Under the pieces are notes generated by a model, which had not been told where the DNA came from, searched no databases, and worked only from the letters and a program-made list of their open reading frames with translations. From Heterobasidion occidentale (lineage: Eukaryota; Basidiomycota; Agaricomycetes; Russulales; Bondarzewiaceae), in NCBI GenBank assembly GCA_039111635.1, contig JBCAQO010000008.1:3038001-3102000 (forward strand): a stretch of 64,000 nt of DNA. Reading direction: 5' to 3'. The position numbers were made by a program, and so were the translations under genes. Shown here piece by piece: positions 11,808-22,356 of this stretch. Numbering within the stretch: the first letter of the stretch is position 1; each line of letters opens with the position of its first letter.

Positions 11808-12208
11808 GTAGTTGCGAGAGGAGATAGACGAGCGACGAAGCAAAGATCAACCTGACGCGTGACATCAGATGACGCGCAAAACGAGGACCTTCTCTACATG
11901 TACAGAGGCACTTAGGTTCACTCATTTAACTCGCAAGCTTTACTTAAGAGATGTAGAACAGCTAGACTAGATTTTATACAACGAATAAGCAAAACAGAGG
12001 TAGATGAGAAGATAAGTATAGTGAGGTGCGAAAGCCTGCCCCACTCAGCGCGCCGTCATTTTTACACTCTGCGCACTCAGTCCGCTGGAAAGTGGTCAAC
12101 CGCGGGCATCCCTGACGTGCCACGCGGCGTGAAAGTGCCACGGAGGGCTGGCGGAAGGGTCGTCGTCGGGGACAGTACGAAGGTGAGGGGGAGGTAGTGG
12201 ATGGTGTA
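11808..12208. other. intergenic, no gene seen
   Basis: This is the upstream region of the BRCT-domain gene, ending at palindrome copy 2. It becomes purine-rich on the plus strand from about 12150 onward. No open frame with recognisable content. Confidence 0.5.
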
Positions 12209-12330
12209 GCCGGCGAAGCCGGCGGCGGCGCGCTGTGTAGGGCAGCGTGTCGCGCATCACACCCCAAATGTGCCGCGCGGCACATTTGGGGTGTGATGCG
12301 CGACACGCTGCCCTACACAGCGCGCCGCCG
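12209..12330. repeat. two-hairpin palindrome module, copy 2
   Basis: GCCGGC-GAA-GCCGGC (12209-12223) runs into a perfect loopless palindrome with 54-bp arms (12223-12276 and 12277-12330). The centre (GTGCCGCGCGGCAC) is identical to that of copy 1. The arms align with copy 1 (shared GTCGCGCATC, CTAAA/CCAAA, TGTGCCGC) but differ at many positions, and every change is mirrored in the partner arm. Confidence 0.92.
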
Positions 12331-13439
12331 TTTCTCAAGCCAAGGGGGTTAAGGACAGGACATGCAGTGACGTCGAGGGGGCGAGGGTGCATGCGTGTCA
12401 TCGACAGCGGGGATGTCGATGGTTGAGGGGACGGAGGGGACTGAGCGTAGGGTTGTGCGCGCATAGACGGATGTCGAAGTCGGGCGTGTGGGCTTGAGAC
12501 GAGGGCGGGGATATTGGCGGTCGAGGGAGCGTGTGCAACCGATGGCGGGTGCATGAGCTCGAGAGGACGAGCGCGCACGCGGGCTTGAGGGCGGGACCGG
12601 TGTCGGAGGGGTCGCGGGATCTATGTGGTGTGTGTGCGTGGCGTATAAGGTCGAGGGGGTTATGGGTCTGGTCGGGGAGAACGAGGACATGGCGTCGAGC
12701 GTGCATGGCATCGAGCGGGGAGAGCATAAGATTGGGCGTGGCATCACGCGCGCGTGGGTCGCGTGGACGTCAGTAGTGTGCAGGAGCAAGGGTCGACGAT
12801 CAAAGTGTGGAAGTGGGTCGAGTGGGTGTGGCGTCAAGAGAAGAGAGCCGGTTGAACTGGTGAGCGGGCGGGGCTTCAAGTAGGCAAGCGGGCGGGGCAT
12901 TGAGCGGATCGAGGGATAGAGCGGGAAGAGCGGGATATGGGTGAGCGGACGTGGCGTCGAACGAGTGGAGCGGGAGAGCGGGAGAGCGGGCGTGGTGTTG
13001 AGGGAGGAGCGGATAGACATGACGAGAGCGGGAGGAGAGGGGCTGGTGTAAAGAAAGACGACAAACCTCATGAGTATCCTCGTCGTCCGCGCCCTCTCTC
13101 TTCCCAGCTTATCTTTCCGCCATCGCCGTTCCTCAGCGTGGTCGTTGTCGCTGTCGTCGTGATTGTCAGTGTGGCCCTCGTTGTCGTCGTCTTTGACGCT
13201 CAGACGGTCACGATGCTTGGCGCGTTATCGGGCAGCGTAGGCGTGGGGGCGTTGGGGGAGCAGAACGCCTCCGCGGTGGACATCGTGGTGACGCAGAGGA
13301 AAGAGACGGCGGTGAGCGGGTAGGCGTGGATAAGGACAGAGACGGGGTCGGGAAGGGAAAGGTTAGTCCCTCGAGTATCTGTAGATTGTAGAAGTAAAGA
13401 AAAAGAGAAGGAAACATCAGTACACGTCCTCAACGATGC
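12331..13439. repeat. G/A-rich low-complexity region
   Basis: The plus strand is dominated by degenerate runs built from GTCGAG, GAGCGGG and GCGTGG. The minus strand therefore shows long open frames of Ser/Pro/Arg/Thr-rich low-complexity peptide without domain character. Around 13135-13200 there is a GTCGTCGTT-type microsatellite-like stretch. I regard the long open frame at 13071-12349 (minus) as a compositional artefact. Confidence 0.55.
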
Positions 13440-15430
13440 TAGCTTTATCAGGGCCTCGGCGGAGGCCCATCGTCCACTTGCATCATTGAGAGCGCAAAGG
13501 AAAGAGAGCGCGAAGGAAGCGGGTGTCGAGAAGTAAAAGGAACAAAAGATAACTCACAACAAAGGTTCAAAGTGCTCGTTTCGCTCATCTGGACCAGCGT
13601 CTGCGCTGGTTTCGCAACCGATCGTCCCGTAGAAGAGGAGGATGTGGTCGATGGCCTGTCGGAAAGTCTCTGGCTTGCAGGCTAGCAGAGGATGTCGACA
13701 TTGGCACGGACAGGGCGTGGAGGTACTGAGAGACGAGCGTAGACGGAAGAGTTGGATTGAGAGCTGTTCAATACGATCGAGGTAGAGTGGTGCTCCTTTC
13801 ACTTCGGGCGAAAAATTTCGCCCACAAATCGTGAGGGTGAACGGGCCTGAATTCAAAATATAAATATAAATACAACAAGGAAAATAACACAGACTGTAGC
13901 TACACAGTAGCACCCAAGAAAGTAGCTTCGAGGGAGGTGTATATGCGCGCAAAGTACATGGAACGAGTCGCGTGGACTACATGCATATAGTATTGGCCGA
14001 CAAATAGAAGATACAAGGGGAAAATGAGGCTGCAAGGCTGGGCATGTCGCACAACCGTACTCTCGAGACTGCTGGAACGGTAATATCGCGTGTTCTGCTG
14101 CCATCGTACACTCGTCTGAAGCTCGCTTGAGGCCCTCTAGTGTCCTGTGTCCGACAACGTTCTGCCGAGAAGGCTGTTGGTGATGTCAAATGTCAGCATC
14201 AGGAGCACGAGAGAGGAGGAGAGGGAGGGGAGGAGGAAGGAGGGAAATGAGGCCGGCGAAGGCGGCGGCCGCGTGCTGTCTGCGGCAGCCAGGCTCCCCA
14301 CAAAGCCCAAATTCACCTTCGGCAAATTTGGGCTTTGTGGGGAGCCTGGCTGCCGCAGACAGCACGCGGCCGTTTCGCCCCATGCGCGACTCGTCTACCG
14401 TAGAGCTCTGAATGTCGTGGGTCGTCCGCCATGGAGTCTTCAAGATTGAGCTTCGCTGACGCAGCGGTCAAGGAGTCGGCGCGCCGTGGTCGTATCGTGG
14501 TGCAGTAGGTGGTTGAGGGCACTCGGTGGTGGAAACCTTGAGCAGATTGAAGGAGGCGAGCATGGGCCTGGGTAGCGGGCGCTGGGGGTAGGTGTGGGTG
14601 CGGCAGGGGTTAGAGGTCGAGGGCGGAAGAGGTCGAGGGGGTCGAGCAGGTGAGTGTGTGTGGTGTCGATGGTGGAAGCATCAACGCTTGAAGGGGTCGA
14701 GGGAAGTCGGGTTGAAGGAAGGGCTGGCGAAAAGGAAAGAATCAGAGGGACATACCTTTAACGCTCAGCCTTCCCTTTCCCAGCTCATCTCTCTACTAAT
14801 AGCTTAACCTTGCCCCTTGTCGGCACACTCAAGCGCAAGTTGCATGATGCTGGGGTTCCTCCGTGCACGGGTGCAGACTGTATGTGCGGCGGGAGCGACG
14901 GCGCGCGGAGGAATGAGAGGAATACAGAGAGCGGAGGGTGGATGTAGACGACGAGAATGGAGGGCAGCTAACAGTAGAAAAATAAGAGGAAAGGTTAGTA
15001 TAGTCACACGCTCTCAGCGATGCATGCTTTCGGCCTCGGCGGAGGCCTCTTGTCTGCCAGCATCATCGAGAGCATGCGGAGGAAGGGGTTGGGAAGAATA
15101 AATAACTAACTCACATAAATTTCCTGGCATGTTCCGAGAGAACATGTCAACATGTGGAGAGGAGGTCGATTGAGGACGGTGCGGGATGCTGGACGCGACA
15201 GCGCGGCGGTTGCGCGCGTGCTCGAAGCGTGGGACGTGGCAGAGCGTGAAAGCAGATGAGTTGATGGAGAATGCGAGAAGTCTGAAAATCTATGACGGAA
15301 GGGTTACAGCCGCAGCTAAAAAAGAAAGAGAAAACGGTAGCACAGTAAGATACTCTTGACGACGCACATTGTCTCGGCCTCGGAAGAGGTCCATGGTCCA
15401 CTTGCATCGTCGAAAACGCGCGGAGGGAGG
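13440..15430 (-). repeat. exon-like module repeated three times
   Basis: Three segments (about 13440-13510, 15010-15085 and 15365-15430) share a core close to GGCCTCGGCGGAGGCC plus GTCCACTTGCATCATCGA. Read on the minus strand they give similar peptides (LNDASGRWASAEA, LDDAGRQEASAEA, FDDASGPWTSSEA), each next to splice-like signals. A further coding-looking segment lies at 13560-13780 (minus; LDRIEQLSIQLF ... KPETFRQAIDHILLFYG). This may be the remains of a duplicated multi-exon gene. No full gene could be assembled and no family was recognised. Confidence 0.4.
14252..14372. repeat. two-hairpin palindrome module, copy 3
   Basis: GCCGGC-GAA-GGCGGC (14252-14266, one mismatch) precedes a perfect inverted repeat with 48-bp arms (14266-14313 and 14325-14372) and an 11-nt loop (14314-14324). 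The arms are homologous to copies 1 and 2 only loosely, yet pair perfectly with each other. The left flank is purine-rich (GAGGAGGAAGGAGGGAAATGAG) and the right flank starts TTTCGC. Confidence 0.92.
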
Positions 15431-15627
15431 CTGTTCAGAAGAAGGGACCCACATAACCTTCAAGAAGTGCTCTGAAAAAACGGTGTCGATACGTCGATGT
15501 GGCGTCAATTGAGGAAAAGGACAAACTTCTTGCGCTCGATGTTCAAGGATACTGGGAGTTGTACGACTGGTGTAAGTGACGGCGGCGGCGGTGGGCGCGA
15601 TCTTGATCACGAGACATTGGAGGGCAC

Positions 15628-15920
15628 TGTGTGCCGACACAGTCGGAGGGAAAACTCCGACTGTGTCCGACACAGTCGGACTGTGTGGCGCAACAATCAA
15701 CGGACTGTGTGCGGCACGGCCGGGCTGTGTGGCGCGATCTTAGGGCCAAATCCCGGACTGTCACCGAGAATCCAGACAGTGTGGCGCAGACACAGCGCCA
15801 AAATCCGGACTGTGTGCGGTCTCGGCCGGACTGTGTGGCGCGACAGAGAGACTGTGCGTGGTGTGACAACAGTGTGACGACAGTGTGCCCACGATCTCCC
15901 GACTGTGTGCCGGCTCTCCC
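15628..15920. repeat. cluster of GGACTGTGTGGCGC-type motifs
   Basis: In under 300 bp the element GACTGTGTG(G/C)(C/G), often followed by GCGC, recurs about ten times on the plus strand. It alternates with CACAGTC in the opposite direction, giving small inverted repeats such as CCGACTGTGTCC-GACACAGTCGG. Spacing is irregular. The stretch lacks stop codons in several frames, which reflects composition rather than a gene. The same AGACTGTG word reappears in the hairpin at 16248-16289. Confidence 0.75.
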
Positions 15921-16247
15921 GATGCTGACTAAACTGTGTCTCCGGGTTGCAGAATATCCTCAACATCACAAACAATTCCGTATCTTGGGATCCCCTGATC
16001 CAAATGGTACGATTAAGGTATCAATCGAAAGCTATGGTACATTTGCACATTTGCTTTGTTCTATGATTACAAAACAAGATAAATTGAGTACTGGATGCCT
16101 GCTTTTTTCAGTTTATTCTTCACTTCTGTATTTTGCCCTTAACAGACTCAGTGGTACATGTCTAGTAATGAGAAATTCAGGATACCATCCTGAACACCTT
16201 TCAAATCTCTTGAATCAGACATAATTGTGTGCAACACAGATTTCATT

Positions 16248-16289
16248 TCCCAAAACCCAGACTGTGCTTCGCACAGTCTGGTTTTGGGG
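16248..16289. repeat. long hairpin with TTC triloop
   Basis: CCAAAACC-CAGACTGTGC, loop TTC, GCACAGTCTG-GTTTTGG: the arms pair over about 17 bp with one bulged C. It lies in AT-rich DNA directly after the GACTGTG cluster and repeats its core word. It could be a transcription terminator or an RNA hairpin, or the end of a non-autonomous element. Confidence 0.8.
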
Positions 16290-16467
16290 GGTAGACTGTT
16301 TAAATGCATATCTATTGAACCCCTGATTCAATATGGCTGATTCTGGGCCTTAAAGTTGCACTTGGGTATGAAGATCACACGACTTATTTGTTTGTATTTA
16401 TAGCTGCATTAAATTGGCAACACAGTAGTTTCGGATATCGGTGGACTCAAATCGGTCGGTAATACTC

Positions 16468-16534
16468 CTAGGACCGCGTCCTAACACGTGCTTCGCACGT
16501 GAATGGATGGGCTGGTCAAGTGCTTCGGACTTGT
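16468..16534. repeat. three consecutive short hairpins
   Basis: TAGGAC-CGC-GTCCTA (16468-16482), CACGTGC-TTC-GCACGTG (16485-16501) and CAAGT-GCTTCGG-ACTTG (16518-16534) follow one another within 67 bp. The first two have 3-nt loops; the third has a 7-nt loop or an inner C-TTC-G pair. Two of them use the same GCTTCG loop as the hairpin at 16248-16289. Confidence 0.8.
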
Positions 16535-16569
16535 TGCAGACTCGGACCGCTTTCCATGACTCCTTACCA

Positions 16570-17560
16570 TTGACATGCTGATGCATGAACGCTGACTTCT
16601 AGTTCCTGATTCTTGATGTGGACAGACATTGGTTCCTGACCCCCGTTCCTGGTTCTTGATCGATCGAAGATGTGGATGGACATTAGTGATTCGGATTACT
16701 ATATTTGGTTATATGGCAGGTCGATGAGGCATTCTAGCTTACGGATCTCGATCGTTGACTTCGGTACCTGAGAAGCGCACGGACCAGATCTTGATCCTGC
16801 CCTAGACACTTCTGTACGTAAATAGCCGAGATGAGCTTCTAAGAAGCTCAGCTCGTTCACCTGTAATACACTTGATCTCTGCACTACGCCCGGCGTCTGG
16901 CTACCTTCTTAGCCCACGCTTCGTGATCTCTGTCAGATCTGAGAAACCCTTTGCACGGTCTGACGAAGCACTGGACTCGTCTCCCTTCCCTCCCCTCCCT
17001 CTACTCATCCGCTTCTATACCGGGCTAGCTGCCTACCGCGTTCTCAGTTGGACACCCCCTCGTGTCATCTGTTGGACAGGAGAAGATCATCCGGTTCCTC
17101 CTCATCATCGAGAAGACCTCGAAGATCACCTTCTCAATCTCTTCGAGAACAAAGCCGACAGCGACCCCGAGTTCCTCGAAAGAGCCTAAAGACGATCCAT
17201 CGTCTTCATCCATTGGAGTCTACGACTATACGAACCAGTGGAGGTTTAGCCTAGGGACCCCTTCGTGCATCGGTGCACGTGATAGGTCTCCGACCTAACA
17301 GGTGGCTCTACCCAGTCTTCTGCTATTTCGTCCCAAGCCCACTCAGCTTCTGTTTCGTCTTCTCTTGTGAAGAAGTATCGTCCTTCTCGGTACGAGCAGT
17401 TATCAAAGTTTGGGGGTGCTGGCTGGTTGGTGTCGGAGTAATACCAGCGGTTTTCTCTTTGATGGATAGGACGATTATTCTGTCGAAGTTGGTTATGGGT
17501 TCGTCTAGTGCCTGGTGGAAATCCTAGGCCTAGGTCTTGCTCCAGGGTGTGTGAAGTAAC
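16570..17560. mobile_element. possible LTR-retrotransposon remnant
   Basis: Features reminiscent of a retrotransposon LTR and leader are present: near-duplicate short segments at 16600-16710 (GATGTGGACAGACATTGG / GATGTGGATGGACATTAG), a stretch of the form AACCCTTT...CCCTCCCCTCCCTC, and a CGCGTTCTCA / GTTGGACACC junction near 17045. The next 200 bp encode only short Ser/Arg/Glu-rich frames. No protease, reverse transcriptase or integrase motif was found. Confidence 0.25.
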
Positions 17561-17662
17561 TCTCTTCGGTGGGTGTCTATGCCACCGATGAGGGTTATGA
17601 GAAAGAGTGTGGCAGCAAGCAGAGTGTGGTGCAAGGTAGGAGCAAAGGCGAGTCTATTCTAG

Positions 17663-18430
17663 TGTTACGAACTGCTTGTTCAGTAACCCAAGAGTAACAG
17701 GTTCTTCCCTAGGTCGCACAATGGACTGAGTGGGGGACGAAGTCTCGACTGTATCGGGCAATGATACAGGAGGGAATAGTGATTGGCTCTAAGAGTCCTG
17801 TATGCGTAGATACAGGAGGAACGAAGAGGTTCGTATTCGTAGATACGAATGAACAAAGAGAATAGACTGAAGATCCTCAGCCTATTCTATGGGCCTTATA
17901 TACTGTATAGGTTATAGGGTAAGAGTCCGTGTGCTTCTCTAGGTTTCCATCCTAGGAGAGCTATGGCCGCTGTCTTTCTTATCAGCGCCTACTCTTGTAC
18001 TTCTCCAGTCGCACTGATCCATCATGGTGCGACGAGGTGCTTACCCGTAAGCCCTAAGCCCATGGCATGTGAATACGCCTCTTATTACTGTGTGAACTCT
18101 ATGAGCCTCATGTCCCTCCAATATAGCCTCTACCGATGTCTTGAAGAACCATCGGTCTTGTCAGCTCCTAAGGACATGCCGAATACCTTGGTGTACGCTC
18201 CGTAGTGGAGCCGCCTAGCATGTGATGCTTGATCCATCGGTTAGACCGACCCCGAAGGGCCCCGATCGGTCAAGTCATAACAGAGAATGTATAAGGAGCA
18301 GGAGCTTATACAAGTGATGTAAGTGTCTACAAGTGATGTAAGTACTGTAATCATATTTGCCCGTTTACTGATGTAGCTCTAGTAGACCTAGTGAAAGCTA
18401 GGTCTCGGCAGTCGGATTCCTGATGTAACA
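17663..18430. mobile_element. probable solo LTR, Ty1/copia-like ends
   Basis: The segment starts TGTTAC and ends GTAACA, short inverted TG...CA termini typical of LTRs. It is 768 bp long and contains internal repeats (CGTAGATAC...GAGG near 17810-17850; TACAAGTGATGTAAG twice near 18310-18340) and a GACCGA-CCCCGAAGGG-CCCCGATCGGTC hairpin near 18246-18271. The flanking 5-mers (TCTAG / ACACA) do not match, so a target-site duplication is not visible. It ends just beyond the 3' end of the DUF2235-WD40 gene. Confidence 0.45.
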
Positions 18431-18445
18431 ACACATTGCTTAATC

Positions 18446-21400
18446 TCAATATAATTTACTGATGTTAATAGACCATACAGGCAAGAAAGAGTGAGGTTGC
18501 AATACAGCGGAAGAAGACTGATGATTACTACCATTTTTCAGATTCCATATGTTAACATAACCTGCTTTGGTTCCCCATGAACCACCACCCGACACGACAT
18601 GTTTTCCATCACGTGAAATTGCAATGGAGACAATCTCTCCGTGGTGGGTTTGTAACGGGGTCCCGACCGTTACACCCGTCTCCGTATCCCATATTCGAAT
18701 TGTGCCATCATATGAACCTGAAATGATGTGTCTCCCATCTGGTGTATATGTGACGGAGCGAACCGTGTCGGTGTGCCCTCTAAGTGGCTTCCCAATAGCT
18801 TCACCGTTCTGCGCATTCCACACTCGGATCGTGTGATCCCATGAACTTGAAACAATGCGCTTTCCATCTGGCGAAAATGCGATGGAGGTGATGTTGTCTG
18901 TATGCCCTCGTAGTGGCTCCCCAATAGCTGTACCAGTCTCCGCGTTCCACACTCGGATTGTGTAGTCCCATGAGCCCGAAACAACATGCTTTCCCGTCTG
19001 GCGAATATGCGACAGAAAAGACAGAGCTTTTGTGCACGCGGAATGGCCTCCCGACGACTTCACTGGTCTCCATGTTCCACGCTTGGACCATTCCATCCGC
19101 TAAGCCTGACACAACACGCTTCCCGTCTGGTGAATATGCGATGGACAAGACGCGTCTTTTGCGCCCCCGAAATGGTTCCCCAATGGCTTCGCCAGTCTCC
19201 GTGCTCCACACTCGGACTGTTACATCATCCGAGCCCGACACGACGTGCTTCCCGTCTGGAGAATATGCGACAGAGGTGACATCGTCTGTATGCCCCCGAA
19301 ATGGCCTCTTGATGTCTTCACCAGTCTCCGTGTTCCACATTCGGATCGTGCCATCCCATGAGCCCGAAACAACGTCTTTCCCGTCTGGCGAATATCCGAC
19401 GGAGGACACGCGCTTTCTGTGCCCCTGAAGAGGGAATGCAAACCACGATTTGATGCTCCCATCCAAGCTCCCAGATATGATATGTCTGCCATCCATAGAG
19501 AAGACGACCGAAGTGACTGAGCCAGTATGCCCCGTGAAGGGATTGCCAATAGCCTGGCCGGAATCTACCTTCCAGACTCTGATGGTCTGATCTAGAGAAC
19601 CTGAAGCGAGGTACTTCCCATCTGGCGAGAATGCGATCGATGTGACTGTGCTGGTGTGTCCTCGGAATGGCTTGCTAGACCGACCAGTAGCTTTGTCCCA
19701 TACACGCACATTTTCGTCACCGGCACCTGACGCAATACAATTTCCATCGGGAGAGAATGCGACGCAGGTAACGGGTCCAACATGCCCCTGCAAAGGCTTT
19801 CCAATAGCTTTCCAAGTTCTAGTATCCCAGACTCGCAAGGTTCGATCTAGAGATCCTGAGGCAAGGTACTTCCCATCAGGTGAGAACGTGGCGCAGGTAA
19901 TCGAGTCGGCGTGACGCCCGGTGGACTTTCCGATGGCTTCATCTGTTCCCGTCTCCCAAAAGCGAAGTTTTGTATCCCATGAACCGGAGACGACGCACCG
20001 ACCATCGGGCGAGAAAACAACCGAAGTCACTGGCTTGGTCTTCCATTCTGATATCTTCCTACCGGTCCTTGTGTCCGATACTCGGATGAATCCATCCCAA
20101 GAACCAGAAACAATCCGCCTGCCATCGGATGAAAATTGAACGGATGCAACTACGCCATTGTGCGCTTCAAAAGCCACTCCTACAGCTTCGCGAGTGTTTG
20201 CATTCCAGAGTTGAATGCTTCCTTTTGAGGATGCAGACACAATGAACCGTCCGTCGGGAGAAATTGAAGAAGAGGTCACCCCGGGCGCATGTAGTCGAGG
20301 CATTGTCGCGTCATTCTCAATATTCCCTAGCTCTTTGAGAACATTCAAAATCGTGTCTCGACTGGAATCGGAGTCATCAAATCCCAGAATATGCCACACT
20401 AATGACAACAATTCGATGGCCCGAGGAATTTCATGAACGATTTTGATTCCTTTCTCTGAATTAACCATCATGAGGTTCGCAGAAGGGTATATGCCCGTTC
20501 ACACGCACCGCTCGATGTAAGCCTTTGTAGACGACGGGCTGCAGGACGAGGATCCGCATTTAGGCCCTCAAAGTCCCTGACAATCGCTTGTGCGATATCT
20601 AATAGATCTGTTTCCACCAAAGACCAGTCTTCGGCGGCGACAGTTGAATTTGCGTCCGTGAGGGGGATTATCAATTCCTTTCCTTTACCGTCTGGCCAAA
20701 GCTGAGCTCGTGGTTTGTAAAGTTTGTCAGAAGAGAATATAACCGAGGCGTGAAGTCGTTGGCCTGAATCGATCTGACGGCCTTTTCCAAGATGAGGCCT
20801 GGTAGATCAACTCTCAGAGCCAGCGTCGCATGGTATCATGAGAGAGCGTACCAAAATGTTGTGCTATTCTTGCCCTTATACGACAACCGTTTGATAGGCA
20901 AAAGCTCAATAGACCTCCAGGCCAAGGTCAAGGAATCGTTCACTGCCCCCAATTTCTCCCAATCCCACCTCGTAACCCTAGGCGCAAGATAGAGCCCGAA
21001 AGATTCCGCTTCTCGAGACATCCATCGCAATGCCGGCTTGCCCCGATCCAAGTTCGAGTTCTTAACGTTTCCGCCCCCTCTGTGTACACTGCAACGTCAG
21101 CAGATCGGTAACAGAGGTGCCTTCCACTCACATATCAGAATGCGTGCCAGCAAACCAAACTTCCTTGATGTGAGGTATTGCATCTCTGCGTGTTGGACTG
21201 AAGATGTGAAACGCTCAGAATAGCTTTCCCTTTTGGTCGCTCTGCCGCCATATGTGTACTCGGGCAGATATTTCACCCGACGCTCGTCTAGTGCAAGAGC
21301 ATGGCGAAAAAAGCAGACGTGACGCATGCCCTCAGCCGTGTTGGGAAGCGTCTTATCCCGCACAATCCCCACAGATGACACAGTGTCCCTTCATAATCAG

Positions 21401-22356
21401 TATTCATACGAGAAAGACGGCGAGAAGGAGTTAGAATCGCACCAAGCTCCTACGAAATGCACTCGCACGTTGTGTGAAAACGTCTCCTTGAACGTCTCTG
21501 CCGTAGGCGCTTCCTGCTCTTTCCTTTCGCTTGTCCTCGGGTTGGCATAAAGTTCATACGCACTGTTCGTTTTGACGTCAAGTCTGCGGGTACGCAGATA
21601 TTAAGGAATACTAACAATGGAATCTGACCCTCGTTGCCTTTGTGGATGAGTCCAACCTAAGCGCCGACCGCCGTCAGATAGTGCAACAGAACAAAGACGG
21701 ATCACTACCTTTGCAATCATAGCAGACAGTGCGCGAACTTGGTATGCTCCTCGGGAGAACCCTGTAGCATATGCCGTCAATCCAAAGGCACTCCACGACA
21801 AGGCGCAGGTGATTACCAAAGAGGAATATACGATCTCCGCCACGATAGTTTTCTGACAGCCAGCGATATGCGCTTATGACGATTTTTTTAAAGTTCCTGA
21901 AAGTGTTATACTGTGTGAGCTTCTCTGAAACGGCACAATCGCGGGTACGCATTCACCAAGCAACGGCAAGATCGATTTTGTTGTCTACGACTTGCTTTAG
22001 ATAGCTCCAGGATTTCCATGACGGTCTAGCATATGTCCCGATACCACTATTGTAGAACGTTACCTGCGTATCATCCTTGACGAGGTTCCTATACAGCTCG
22101 ATCACATTGGTGTTCTACAACAGTATATCACGCCTCAGAAATTTCATACCAGATGTACTCGAGGGATAGTTACCTTCTGACCAGATTGATTCGAGGTGCC
22201 GTCAATGCAGACGACGAGGTTTCTTCCCGAACTCTTGTATTTGTAGATAGTCAACCCTGTCTCATCGGCGATTTGCTTCGACTGCGAATTTTCGCCCGTG
22301 CGAGGAGGTTCGCGCTCGGGTAAGATGTCCCTTGATATGACATTCATCGACACCAA
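18446..22356 (-). CDS. DUF2235 (Tle1-like lipase) domain fused to 14 WD40 repeats
   Basis: The N-terminal part is a DUF2235 alpha/beta hydrolase (Pfam T6SS Tle1-like catalytic family), spread over several short exons. The first strand motif is NLVVCIDGTSNQ (about 22200), followed by NTNVIELYRNLVKDD and YNSGIGTYA. The nucleophile elbow GFSRGAYQVRALSAMIA is split by an intron near 21800-21750. VRVHFVGAWDTVSSVG follows at about 21470-21360, then HIKEVWFAGTHSD and GGGN. This gives candidate Ser, Asp and His catalytic residues. The C-terminal part (20290-18500) has 14 WD40 repeats (SPDGKxxxSGSxDxTIRVW), enough for two seven-blade propellers. Start 22356 is the first ATG before the DGTSNQ exon. A one-base insertion at about 18991-18994, in repeat 11, shifts the frame and would remove the last three repeats. 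Known DUF2235 members include bacterial phospholipase effectors; substrate and role here are unknown. Confidence 0.87.

Noticed and set aside
12349..13071. 240-residue Ser/Pro/Arg-rich protein on the minus strand
   Set aside because: The frame is open because the DNA is G/A-rich with repeated GTCGAG-like words. Other frames are also open, and there is no domain or splice pattern.
15497..16224. Long open frames on both strands across the GACTGTG cluster
   Set aside because: The peptides merely repeat the motif (DCV, TVW, HTV) and appear in several frames at once.
16797..17300. Retrotransposon gag start
   Set aside because: Only short Ser/Arg-rich frames follow the LTR-like sequence; no capsid, zinc knuckle, protease or reverse transcriptase motif.
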